Source: Desmodus rotundus | Taxonomy: Eukaryota > Chordata > Mammalia > Chiroptera > Phyllostomidae | Assembly: GCF_022682495.2 (NCBI RefSeq) | Contig: NC_071397.1 | Coordinates: forward strand, 10,073,082 to 10,137,081 | Direction: 5' to 3' | Length of the DNA stretch: 64,000 nt | In this document: in pieces, positions 22,661-34,099 of the stretch | How positions within the stretch are numbered: position 1 is the stretch's first letter | How the letters are laid out: each line of letters begins with the position of its first letter | The notes under the pieces: model-generated | What the model saw: only the letters and a program-made list of their open reading frames with translations | Database searches by the model: none | What the model was told of the DNA's origin: nothing | Position numbers and translations under genes: made by a program

Positions 22661-24430
22661 GGGCGGAGGGGGTCTCGTTCCAGAGATGAGAAAAGGAAAT
22701 GGAATGGGGGAAGGCTGGGGCAGCAAGGAAAAGAGGGAGAGTGGGTGGGAAGGGAGGGGCCCTAGGATCTAATGGCAGCCCTGGGGGAGGGGTCCAGGGC
22801 GGGGGACCAGAAGTAGATGTGCAGGCTCTGGAGGAGCCAAGTCACGAATTGGAGGGGGATTTTTTTTAACTGAGATTAAAGAAGCCTGGAGCATGTGGCC
22901 GAGGTCCGACTGTACCAGGCTGGTGGGAGAGGAATGGGGTCTTTCCCGTGGAGGAGCATAGTGGGGAAGCAGAAAAAGAAACCTGCAATGTTTGGTAAGG
23001 AAGGAACTAAAGCCAGTCAAATGAACCTCTTCCACACTTAAATCAGCCTTTCCACAGTTCTTATGGAAGCATCTGCCCCAATTTCAGCTGAAGACTCAGG
23101 GTCCCCAGGGACTGGAAGAATCACAGTGCCTGCTTGGAAGAAGAGGTAGCAACTTGTCCAACCCCAACCCCAGAGCGGGTAAGGCTGTCATGCACCCCGG
23201 AGGCAGGATGCATGGGCTCTGAATGATGCTGAGAATCATTTAATCTGAGGAGGGCACTCTTTTATAGAGGTTGCCCTTTGCCTGTGGTCCCTAAATTAGT
23301 GATCTGCTTAGATTGCATGGTGATTTTTGAGAGTTGGATGTAGAATGGAGCCTTGTGTACCTTTAGCCATGCAGGCGAACATGGGCAAGGGCCTAGGGAT
23401 CAGGCTGAAAATATTTTAACACATCCCTGTCACAAGCAGTTTCCTACATGTTCACTGTATCTTCTTCAGTCTTCCCATCACATTTTGAGTTTGGCATCCT
23501 GCCTGAAGTGGAGATTTGTGTGTGACAAATGGTGGGGAGTCAGGAGAAAACAAATTTCTGATGGTGTTCACTAATCATTGAAGTACCTACTATCACCAAC
23601 TCCTGAATTCACTCTTTTAGCATTTCTACTTTTTTTGATCTTTTCTTTTGGTAAGAAGGGCTCATCCGTGTTCTTGGGGTTGTGGATTTGGTGATAGGTC
23701 GGTGAGAGGAGAAAGAAAGGCAGTTCGGGATTAGGGGGACAAAATCCAGGTCGATTTATGGCAAGAGGCCAGGCTGACTGGTGTAGAGTTGTAGGAATGT
23801 TTATTACACAACTCTCGAGGCCCCTGATGCCTGAGAACTGCTTTGCCGTCTGGACCAATATGGCAGTGGAGGCAAAGGACGGTGGAACTTGCCCTTTTCT
23901 CTTCTGGTAGCTTGTTTCTCTTGCGTGTTCTCATGAGACCACATTTTAAAAAAAAAACTCAGGTTATTCCCAAACTAAGCATAGCTTTAGAGATAGTGGA
24001 CTTGGGTTGGAGGAAAAGAAAGGGGCCTGGAACCACAGCATGCAGTGAATATGGTTCTCACTTTCTCTGATGCCCTGTCCTTATACCCATGCCAGAGGTG
24101 GAAGTAGGCTTCTTACTGAAGCCTGTTTCAGGGCCGACGTCTGCTCCGTGACTGGACTGGGAAGTCAGGTTTGCTCTGGGACACCTCACTAAGCATCTCC
24201 TACTCCCTGCTCCTACTCCCCATCCCTACCCCCAAAATGTCTGACTCCAGACAGGCCAACGCAAATCTGTTACCGGGCCAGCTTTAATACCTTCAGATAC
24301 CGGAAGCACTGATGCTATTTAGCTGTGGTCCATTAGAAGGTTAGGAACCTTTTCTATCTGAGGACACTTTGTGGATGCCCTCTTGGAAATCGTCATCAGC
24401 AAGGACAGTGTGGTGAGTGCACCTACAGGT
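22660..24430. other. Inferred TJAP1 intron, no exon recognised
   Basis: Unique-looking sequence with no repeat family that I can name. Nothing in it meets an exon standard. Confidence 0.45.
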
Positions 24431-24434
24431 TATG

Positions 24435-24660
24435 AACACTGGCTTCGGAGCCGGAGTGCATAGTTCATGTCCTGGCTTTGCCATTTGTAGCTCTGTGACC
24501 TTTAGAAATTACGTAGCGCTTTGTGGCTCAGCTTTTTCATCAACCAAATGGGTTTGGTAAGAGTACGTATCTCATAGGGTTGTTATGAGGGTTAAATAAG
24601 TTAACACATTAATGTGTTTAGACCAGTGCCTGACCCTCAATATGTGTTTGTTGTTTTTAT
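24435..24660 (+). repeat. MIR SINE
   Basis: Head 'GAACACTGGCTTCGGAGCCG', core 'TTTGCCATTTGTAGCTCTGT' and tail 'CTCATAGGGTTGTTATGAGG' are all present. Confidence 0.85.
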
Positions 24661-24849
24661 GTTAGATCTCAGCATGAATTTCTGCTTCATGATCGACCTT
24701 GTACCTCTCTATGGAGGACCTGTACTTGTTTGGGCTGCTATCCTGATGTTAGAGATGGGAAGTACAGCTTTTTAATCTATTTAAAGTGATGTGAAAATGC
24801 CAGTGATTTCCTGCTGAAGCTTTGAAGCTGCAGAATTATCTTTTTTGCA

Positions 24850-25085
24850 TTTGAGTGATGATGATAACTGAGCACATTTTATGTGCCTGGCACTTTTGCG
24901 AGTGTTGTAAACGTATTAACTAATTTTTATAACAACCCTGTGAACTAGATACTGCTATTATCCCCATTCTACAGATGAGTAAATAGAGGTGCAGAATGGT
25001 TAAGTAATTTGCTCAAGGTCTCCAAGCTAGTAAGTGGCAGATCTGGGATTTGATACCAGGCAATCTAGCCTGGCAATTGACCTCC
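24850..25085 (-). repeat. MIR SINE, reverse orientation
   Basis: A near-complete reverse MIR, from GAGCACATTTTATGTGCCTG through ATTATCCCCATTCTACAGAT to the head complement near 25075. Confidence 0.88.
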
Positions 25086-25216
25086 TTTTTTGGGATCTAG
25101 TACAAAGTTACCTTTTAAATAGGCCTAGTGGCTGTTTGTATCTCTTTCTTTGTAATGATGGTCAGATGTCTACCCATACTGTAGTAAAATTGTTTTGGTA
25201 TTAAAAGAAGTTTTAG

Positions 25217-25410
25217 ACCTGGCTGGTGTGGCTCAGTGGCTTGAGCCCCAGCCTGCAAACCAAATGGCGCCTATGCGATTCCCAGTCAGGGCACGTGCCT
25301 GGGTTGCAACCAGAGAGGCAACCCATCAATCATCAATGTTTCTCTGCCTCTCTTTCTTTCTCCCTTCCACTCTCTCTAAAAATAAGTAAATAAAATCTTT
25401 TAAAAAAATG
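25217..25410 (+). mobile_element. VES SINE, slightly shortened
   Basis: Head CCTGGCTGGTGTGGCTCAGT, box GATTCCCAGTCAGGGCACGT, and tail AAAATAAGTAAATAAAATCT. The central CCAGG..GGGG segment is deleted. Confidence 0.92.
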
Positions 25411-25618
25411 TTTTAGAAACGGGTCTTTTCATCACAGCTGTCTCCTTCCTCTTAGAAATAATAACTGTGCTGGGACTGTGGTGATAGGGACCTCTGTGCC
25501 ATGTTAGCCAAACCTGGACTCTCTCTTCATGACTCAGCGTGGTCTTTGGAAAACCTGGGGCCTGGGTTGGGTGAGCAGACTAACATTAGGACCCACTCTA
25601 AGCATGGCTTCGTGGAGC

Positions 25619-25642
25619 GTGTGTGTGTGTGTGTGTGTGTGT
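25619..25642. repeat. (TG)n microsatellite
   Basis: Twelve TG dinucleotides followed by an AT-rich unique segment. Confidence 0.97.
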
Positions 25643-26629
25643 ATTAATTACATGTAAACATAAGGCTCATTGCTGACTTCGATTACTAACATGAGCAGCT
25701 GAAGCAGCCATCCTGTTAAATTCATGCACAGTCTAGATGCGTCTTTCTTTTAAAAATAGCAAGTAGCAAACCGTACAGGAAAAAAAAATACATGGCATTT
25801 TAAACAGTTCCTTCCTCGCAGAGGAAGAAGAAAGTGGAAAATGAATGAGTCGCTGCTGAGGCTTGTGTTGCTCAGTCTTTCTCCCTTCAGTCAGGCAGAG
25901 GCCTTTGGGCGGCCTTGGGGCGGAGGTGTGTGCCCCAGTAGGTAGGCTGGCTTTCCTTTGCCCTCTTCTTGTTTTCTTTTTTTGGGGGTGGAGAATATTT
26001 AAGACTCACTCTTCCCCTCTTTCTGAGTCACATCCTGTCTTTTTAACTCACCCTCAGGGCCCGTCTTTTTCTTTTTAGTAAATGACTCTCCACCCTGCCA
26101 TCAGAGTAGGCACACGCCTGGTGTCTAACCAGATTTTTCAGGGGATTGGGGGTTCGGGAATGAGGGCTTTCCCTGGGAATTCCTACCCAGCCCTGAGATG
26201 AACTTCTCTGTTCATCGTGGCGCACGTGATTTTGCCAGTCTCTCCATTAACTTAGGAGCCACAGATCAGGACAGTGCGCTTTATCTTGGGTTGCAGGCAG
26301 CATGCCGAGACATGTCACCTCTGTAGCGTACATCTTTCAGTTTTGGTAGAAGTCCTCAGACTCTCGATTCGGGGCACCTTTTAGCAAATGATTAAACTGC
26401 AGGATAAAGTCAGATGGATTTGGAGCTGATTCTCCCCCTTTACTGTTTTCTTTTAGTTGTCTAAATCAGTTTCTTCTCACAGCACCCCTTGTTATGAATC
26501 AGCTTTGAACCTAATCCCTTTGCATCCTTTCCACGACGTTTTGGGTGCGAGGGCCTCTGAGTAAACCGGGCCTTCATTTCTCACTCGGGTCCAGCCTCTG
26601 ACCTGAGCTCTGGGCTCACCTCCTTCTGG

Positions 26630-26935
26630 CTTCAGGCACCTGCAGGTGCTGGTCCTGCTCTCTGGAATGTGTTCCCCTCTCCCCTTTACTTTCCCTTTTG
26701 TCCTTCACATCTCAGTCTAAATGTCACTTCCTTTGGGACCCCACCCCCCCTTTAACTGCCCTTTTTCTGTGCTCTGTTTTAACACTCATACTGTATTGTA
26801 ATTGCCTGTTTACCTGTCTGACTCTTACAAGACTGTAAGTGCCCTGAGAAGAGAGACTGTATTTTATTCCTTATTGTATTGTCCTATTTAGGATAGTGCA
26901 GGGCACATAATAGGTGCTTTATAATGCTGTGGTGC
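26630..26935 (+). mobile_element. L2 LINE 3' relic
   Basis: L2-type 3' end: 'CTGGAATGTGTTCCCCTC', 'AGTCTAAATGTCACTTCC', 'AAGACTGTAAGTGCCCTG' and 'GGGCACATAATAGGTGCT'. Confidence 0.7.
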
Positions 26936-27069
26936 ATGTAGAACGGATGGAATGTGACGGCAGTCTTTCCCCACTACGTTCTGTCTTTGCCGAAGTTATT
27001 TTTCTATTTAAAAAGAAGATGTCTCTTCCCTTAGAAATGCCATGGGTTCTGCTTTTATAGGATAAAGTC

Positions 27070-27450
27070 CCTATTCTTTGGCTAGGCCTGCAAAAACAGT
27101 TCTTTACACTCCGGCCCAAACCCAACCCTGTGGCCTGAGTTGCTGCTACTCCGCTTCATCTGTCCTGTTCTTCATTGCTTCTAAATTCCCTGCTGCTCCT
27201 GAACCTGTTGGGGCTGTCCGTTTACTTTATTCTTCTTTGCCTGTGCACCGTGCTTGCTGCATGATCTTACCATGTCTGAAACTCTGCCCGTTCCAAAGAC
27301 CCAGCTCCTCTGTCACCTCCCACGAGAAGATTTCCCTGCTTTCCTTTCCTCCCCTTGGCCCCCACAGCACTGTGTTTGAGCCTCTGCTCTGGCACTTACC
27401 TTGTTGTATGGTGCGTTCTCTGTTGACTTGTCCATCTCTTTCACTGAGCC
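27070..27450 (+). mobile_element. L2-like LINE relic
   Basis: Diverged text in L2 order ('CAGCTCCTCTGTCACCTCCC', 'GCACTTACCTTGTTGTATGG'). It is weaker than the neighbouring copy. Confidence 0.45.
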
Positions 27451-27569
27451 AACCGCCTCTAGAGGAGGGACCCTCCCTGGGAAGGACCCTGGTCCCAGGG
27501 TGGGGGTGGGTAGATAGGGAGGACTGGGAGTGTGAGGGTGTGTGGAGAGTTGGGAGTGGAGTAAGCAGT

Positions 27570-27700
27570 GTATTAGAGTCTGATTTTGGAACTAAGCAGA
27601 CCTGGTTTAAATCCAGACTCTGCCACTTACCAGCTATGGGACTTAGGAAAGTTGCTTAACCAGTACGATCCTTGGTCTTGTACCTTATAAAGTATGACAT
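27570..27700 (+). repeat. MIR SINE relic
   Basis: Reads 'AACTAAGCAGACCTGGTTTA' then 'CTCTGCCACTTACCAGCTAT', the tRNA-like half of MIR. Confidence 0.75.
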
Positions 27701-28304
27701 GATTTTTTTTTGCAGGAGTATTGAGCATTAGAGAAAGTAAGTTTACAGCATATTGCATGGTGCCTGGCATATGGAAGATAGTAAATATTTGTTAAATGAA
27801 TGAATTCCATTTTGAAAAACTTGGTGTATAAGAAAAGGCTTTGTTTTATTCAAGCTAGAATAAGCCTTTTGCTTTCTGCCAGGTAGCCAGGAGCATTTTT
27901 GAGGTGGGAGTAAAATTGAGAGTCTCCTTTCTTGTGATGAAGCAATAAAAAAGGTGAGGTTGGGGACACTGTCAGTGAGTAGCCTGTGCAAAATAAGACT
28001 ATTGACGCTTCCCCACATTCTTGTGTTGTAATGACTCCTTCGATGGGTCATGACATGCATTCGAGATCCGTGGTGACTTTGGTGAGTACGGGTGGGGGTG
28101 GGTGGATGGCGGATTTGTAATGGAGTTAGGGCTGAGGATGACTGGGTGGTGTGTTTGAGGATCCATGTTGTTTTTTCTCCTGATGGTTTTTTTTTGCCTC
28201 TTGGTGTTTTACGAGCTGAAAAGTGTTGGCTAAAGCAGGTAGAACACATCTAGGCTTTGAGGAAGCCAGATTTTGGGGGCCCACTTTTCTTAGGGCTTTT
28301 TTGT

Positions 28305-28428
28305 TGTCATTGTTCCACTTATTTGTGTATTCACTGGTTGATTCTTGTATGTACTCGATAGGCGATTAAACCCACCACCTTGTCGTATCAGGACAACACT
28401 CTAACCAGTTGAGTCACCCAGCCTCGGC
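28305..28428 (-). mobile_element. Older VES-like SINE fragment, reverse orientation
   Basis: 'CCACTTATTTGTGTATTCAC', 'GATTCTTGTATGTACTCGAT' and 'ACTCTAACCAGTTGAGTCAC', ending in CCCAGCC. Confidence 0.7.
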
Positions 28429-28654
28429 GTTGAGGCTTCGGTGATCTTCTTGTGCCACCGCACTGGCTTAACTCAGATACTCCCTAGAAATCAGACTGGT
28501 AGCTGAGAGAGTTGCTGCCCTCTCTTTGCCTTTTTATTTTTCCTGTAGTTGGTGGGGTTATTTCTTCGGGCACCAGTTCTCAGAAGACACTAAGGGAGGT
28601 CTAGAGCTCTTAATTGTATAATGCCAGGTGGTACTCCAGGGTGAATTTAAAATC

Positions 28655-28900
28655 AAATGAGGAAGATATGAAGGAAAAATGGGAAAAAGGAGTAAGTTTG
28701 GGTAGGAAGAAGCAAAGAGACTAACAAGGAAAAAACTGAAAAAGGAAAAGGAGAATTGCAAAGGACAGAGGAAAAGAAGAAGAAGAAAACAGGTGGAAAG
28801 GCAATAAGAGAAAAGAAAAAAGCAGAGTGAAAAGTGATGAATAAGAAGCAAAAAATAAAAGGGGAGAAAGAGCAAGTGAGGAAGAAGTTGGAAGAGGGGA
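28655..28900. repeat. Polypurine tract (about 245 bases)
   Basis: Strongly purine-biased plus strand of interspersed A and G runs with few pyrimidines. There is no simple repeat unit, and no coding signal beyond the low-complexity open frame this produces. Confidence 0.85.
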
Positions 28901-28929
28901 TACAGGGTGGTAGTTTCTCTCTAGCTTCT

Positions 28930-30500
28930 GTTACATTTTGTTAGTCTTTATAAGGCTGAGAAACAAGCCTGCCCTGGGGGGGCCTCCCTGCTTCCCATAC
29001 TTGGGGTCCCAGGCAGGGAGGGCAGGCTGCCCTCAGAAGCTGCTTCATGGGCACTGACCCAGAGGGGTCGCTGTGTGGAAATGCTTTCACTATTCTCTTC
29101 AGGTCAGACTTCTGCCCTTGTTTTATCTTGTGTGACTAGTAAATCTCAGACGTCATTCCAAATGAAGGAAAATGTTGATGAAGTAATAGGTACTGCAAAT
29201 ACTAACTACATAACAAACGTAAACTCAAGTACCGCGTTTATTTCAGAAGATAAATGCTTTTTTTTTTTTTTTACTTTTAAGAAACCTTATCCTAAGGAAT
29301 TGAGATCAAATATTCCTGTGGTCTTCAGTCTTTTATTTTTTATTATTTTATTTTTAAAATTATTTTATTCTTTTTAAAATTATTTTATTGTTGTTCTTCA
29401 GTCTTTTAGAAGAAAATAAACTCTTTAATTCATCAGCCTTTCTTCAAAACTCACCATCAGATTGCTAAGAACTTACTCTACTGTGATACTGTGAGATAAT
29501 AGGAAGTAGACAGTGTCCGGCAGAAGTAACGCCTGCTTGAGTGGGGTTCCTGGTAATTATATGGGTGTGGTAAGTTACAGTTTTAATTGGAACATTTCAC
29601 CTAAAATGTCATATGGTGTGGTTGAGTGTGATATTGTCATGCTACAGAATTACATGCTTATGATTTTGTCATAAAAGATTTTGTAATTTAAAAAAAAGGC
29701 TTCTCAGGAGGGCAGCCTTCTTGTCTGGTCCTTGAACCCCTGCCCCAGCCAGGCAGCTCTCCTCCGGGCCCTCACAGCACTCACCACACTCTAAAGCGAG
29801 TGGTTCGCAAAACCTGGGGTAAGGTCTGCTATCTCGAAGCTTCTTAGAGCCGGCCCAGGTCTTTTACTGAAGGCACTTAGGCCCTACTCACCATAGTTTG
29901 ATGTGTATAATGTGCATTTTTTTGCCCAAATTTTTGAGGGAAAAATAAGACCACTCATTATACATGGGTAGACCCTGAAATACCTTGTATCTGTTCTTAT
30001 GTTTTATTATTGTTATATAACATTCCTTGTACCATAATACGTTAAAAAAAATAAATGCTTAAATTCCTTTATAATACACAAAAACAAGTGTCTAAATAGA
30101 AATAAATAAATAATTGAATCAATTAAACGAGTTTTTTTTTCCCTGAAAGTTCGGGGCAAAAACGTTTGTGCTTGGTACACACAGGAGAGCGCTAAACACG
30201 CAAAGGACGGTAGTGGGTGCCCACCGCCCAGGTTACCGGGTGACCCCACCCAGTCCTTCCTCAGGGAAGTAGGACTTATCTGGCACAGCCTTTTGAACTG
30301 CTTAGGAGGAAAAGTCCTGTGTAAACAAAAGATGATAGTGTTAACAATAGCATTATCTCAGGGTTGAGTTAATGTCCTTAAATGGCCTTCCAGGTGCGTG
30401 GCTTCAGCTGTCTCCCTTTTCATTTCAACATTCGTCCCTCAGCCAGCAGGGCAGGTTAAGAGAGGAGGTGAAACACACCCGTATATTTTCTTTTTTTTAA
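28930..30500. other. Inferred TJAP1 intron, AT-rich, no exon recognised
   Basis: Includes T/A-rich low complexity at 29255-29400 and a short inverted repeat at 29903-29965. No splice-consistent exon is seen. Confidence 0.45.
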
Positions 30501-30509
30501 TCCTCACCT

Positions 30510-30724
30510 GAGGACACGCTTACTGATTTTAGAGAGAGGGGAAGGGAGGCAGAGAGAGAGGGAGAGAAACATCGCCGTGAGAGAGAAATATTGATTGGTT
30601 GTCTCTCCTATGTGCCCCGACTGGGGACTGAACCTGCAGCCTCTGCCCTGACCTGAAATCAGACCTGCGACCTTTCAGTTTACGGGATGACATTCCTTCC
30701 AACTGAGCTACGTCAGCCAGGGCC
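30510..30724 (-). mobile_element. VES SINE, reverse orientation, diverged
   Basis: GAGAGAGGGGAAGGGAGGCA block at the left, then ACTGGGGACTGAACCTGCAG, and AACTGAGCTACGTCAGCCAG at the right. Confidence 0.88.
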
Positions 30725-33465
30725 ATGAGAATATTCTCTTGCTGAATTAGCATCTAGAAGTCTTTGGCTGCTGGTGCCCTTTTTGTGATTCATTAAGCTT
30801 CTTTTAGTGCCCCCATATCCTTCTTGATTTTCTGGTTGTATCGCTAGTCCTATCTAGGTGTGCTCCGAGCTCACTCCAGGTCTGGCTACAACCTCGTAAA
30901 GCCTGGACAAGCCGAAGGCCGAAGCGAACAGCTACCAGTGAGGTGGCGCGTCCTCACTGAGCCTTCGCTGAGCGCGGCTGGGCAGGACTGATAGCTACGT
31001 TGCATGTCAGGCAGATTGGAGAGTCGGCTGGGCGAGCCACCTGGACTGGATTGTGTTGTGTGTTTCTAGGCTTCGAAGGGACTGAGTCTCCTGGACCGAC
31101 CATGAGTAGAAGAGTGGGACCTCTTCTTTGTTAGTTACTCTCTCAAAAGTGTCAGCTGCCGACTGTCAGTGACATTTGGAATCCATGAAGGACAGAACTG
31201 TCATGGCTTTTCTGCGGCTCCCTAGAGATGACAGCTTTCCATGCTTTGCACTGGCATCGGAAACAGAGGGTTCTGTCCGAGTCTGTGCTCTTCGGAAAGT
31301 CTCTCGTCCTCTCTGTCACTTCAGAATGGGGGCCCCGCCTGTTCTGTGGGCCTCCTAAGGCGGTGAGGGTCAGAGGACATAGGGTGGAGGGGAGGGCTGC
31401 TCCGGAAGGGGGAAGCACAGTGCAGGTGGAGGGCCGCTGTCTGTCTGTCTAGGAGTTGTATGTTCGCATCATAAACGTGTCCTTGTATAAATCACCAACC
31501 ATACAGAAAAATAGACAAAATAAAAGCTAGAAAACCCCTCCCCATGGCCCCTTTGTAAGCCCATTCCCCAAATATAGGGAACTAGTTCTCACAACTGTTA
31601 ACCATTTATCACGTGTCCTAATCATTTTGTATCCTTCTAGACAGTCCTAATAAGGTATTACTTATAAAATAAACAAAAGTCAATAATAATACATACTGTT
31701 CGTCAATTTGTGCTGTTCACCTAACAAGTCACTCAGGCTTGAGTAGTCCCTGTTGGAACCTTTGAGGAGCCCGGTCGCAGCCTTCTTCCCAGCTTGGGGG
31801 TTCCCTTGGGCGCTGGCTAGCTTGTTGGCAGGGACGGAGAGGCTTCACTGCGGGTTCTGGGCACCGCGGCCCTCTGGTTGTCTCTGAGGGACTCCCTTTT
31901 ACTCTGAGCTGAGACTGCGCACAGGGGCGCCTGTGAGTGGGTTCAGAATGGGCCTCAGCGTCCTGTGGGCGTCAGCACGTTGTCTTACGCTTGTCTGCCC
32001 CCCAGTCCACTGTCGTTTTGGCTGTGAAGAGAGTAAAATTACCTGATTTTTGAACCTCTCTTTCATTGCAGAGACAGTCCCTGGTTTCTGAAACCGTGGA
32101 TTAGCCAGGTCACTTGCTGCTCTACCTTTTGAAAGTAAACCAGACCAACCCAGCTGGTGCTGATTATTCTTATTCTTATTCTTTGTAGTATTTTGTGGGT
32201 GAGGGTTCTGAAGGTGGCCTGTTCACGGCCATGCTTTCTTATCAGTCCCGGGAAAAGGTCAGAGCCCACAGCAAGCGTTCTTTGTCTTCTACATGGTTGT
32301 CTCGCCCTCCGTGGTCAGGCCTTGGCCTTTGGAGCTCTGGGGCAGTTGTCACAACAATAGGGGGAGCCCAGTGAGTAAGCAGTTGGAAGCCTACTGGAGG
32401 CTTTTCCTGCCTGTGTTAATCATTAGCCTGGGCTTGGGAGAGGAGGCAGGGCCACATGTGGGGCCTGGGTGGTCACTCTTCTCCCCTTTCCACCCCAAGT
32501 CATCTCAGCATCTGCAGTGCTACCCAGACAGAAGGGGGAATCCCTCCCTGTTTTTTCCCCCCTGACAACACGTCTTTCTCTTTTAAGCACAAGCAACATT
32601 TGCGGATACATTTGCTGAAGCTTTCCCATCCTGCTGCCCCAGGGGTCACTTCTTGTGGGGCCGCTGGGGCTCTACTGCCACTGCTGCATTTGCCTGGAGA
32701 TCTATAGGCCAGGACCTGTGACGTCCCTTTGGGTGGTCTGGGCTTGCTATGAGGAGAACACTTGCCTTTCTGGCCATTGCTCATTCTGAGAGCGTAGACC
32801 AGTCCCCGTCGGAGTCTGGGGAGCCTGGCTATAGCACAGCCTTTATCCTTGCTCTGTAGGGTCCTCTGGGACCAGCTCCCTGGGAAGAGCTATCCCCCTG
32901 GCCCTTTGCAAAACTGAAAGGTGGCAGTGTGCCGCCCTTCCCTTGACTGGCCCAGAGCTGGGCTGCGGTGCACACAGCCCCATTGTACTGCGCTTTCCAT
33001 GCAGCTCTTGTTGCAGTGTCTGGTCCCTGGGCAAGTTCTCTCCCGGTCCCTTTCCTCAGAGCCCGTGGGAGGTGGTGGGGTGGACTCTGCTAGCACAGGC
33101 ATGGGGTGGGTGGCAGCTGCAGCTGTGGGTGGCTTTGTTCTTAAGAAAAGAGCTCTTAACAGAGCTTTCAGGGCTCTGGTGTAGCCTTGCATCAGTGTTG
33201 GTGGAATAGGCGAGATAGGAGCAGCCCCCTATCCCCCCACAAGCAGTGACCTTTTTGTAACAGCTGACCAGCCAAAGAGCCCTGTTATGTGGGGTCAGTG
33301 AGCTGGACTCACGGGGTGGAAGGGGAGTGCTACCCCTCCGCCTGGTGCCTGGCGAGGTTTCTGGGTGGGAGGAAGCCCCTGAGGGTCTAGCACCGAGTCC
33401 AGAGGAGCTTTGCCTGTCAGGGGAGTGCAGCGTGTGCCCTGGTCCCCTGCAGCTTGGCCTGCCTT
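30725..33465. other. Inferred TJAP1 intron, no exon recognised
   Basis: Mostly unique-looking sequence, becoming GC-rich from 31750. 31455-31720 is AT-rich and may be an eroded L1 piece. Several open frames occur but none has paired splice sites. Confidence 0.45.
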
Positions 33466-33480
33466 CTGTTCTCTTTGCAG

Positions 33481-33617
33481 CTCCGGAGTCGGGAGTCAGG
33501 CTGCTCACAAAGCCAGCTGTCTGTTTATATGGAGTGCCTGGAGGGTGTCTGCCATGAGTCTGTCACTAACCGTGCTAACCAGGAGAGCTGGCTGCTGGGG
33601 GAGAAGACACTAACCCT
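33481..33617 (+). other. TJAP1: Candidate TJAP1 5' exon (non-coding or uORF-bearing)
   Basis: The stretch has a strong acceptor (TGTTCTCTTTGCAG at 33467-33480) and a consensus donor (CCCT followed by GTGAGT at 33618). One frame is open throughout and contains ATG at 33529. It is predicted from splice-site quality and position only. It may belong to TJAP1 5' UTR transcripts or may not be used. Confidence 0.4.
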
Positions 33618-33883
33618 GTGAGTCTGACCTGGGCCGGCTGCCCTGCCTCAGGGGTACCACCAGCAGTGCCCCTGTCCACGCTGCCTCCTCCCCCTCGCGT
33701 ACCTCACACCATCTCCTCTGCTCTCTGGTCCCTATGACTGGGTGCCCTCCATCTTCCCAGTCTCCTTGCTCTGGGTGCGGATGCACCCCCTTGGCCAGGA
33801 GAGGAGGGCCACCTGTGCATGTCCCAGCCTGCTGCTGGACTTGGCCTCCCCTCAGTCAGTACCATGCTTTCCCATTCTTTCTT

Positions 33884-34079
33884 TCTTTTTTAAAAGATTT
33901 TTATGTATTTATTTTTAGAGAGGAAGGGAGAGAAACATCAGTGTATGGTTGCCTCTCACATGCCCTGTCCTTGGGATCTGTCCCACAACCCAGGCATGTG
34001 CCCTGACCGGGAATCGAACCAGTGACCCTTTGGTTCACAGGCCGGCACTCAGTCCACTGAGCCACACCAGCCAGGGCCC
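33884..34079 (-). mobile_element. VES SINE, reverse orientation, with target-site duplication
   Basis: TTTTTATGTATTTATTTTTA tail complement, ATCGAACCAGTGACCCTTTG, and CCACACCAGCCAGGGC. The direct repeat TTCCCATTCTTTCTT flanks it at 33869-33883 and 34080-34094. Confidence 0.95.
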
Positions 34080-34099
34080 TTCCCATTCTTTCTTAAAGC

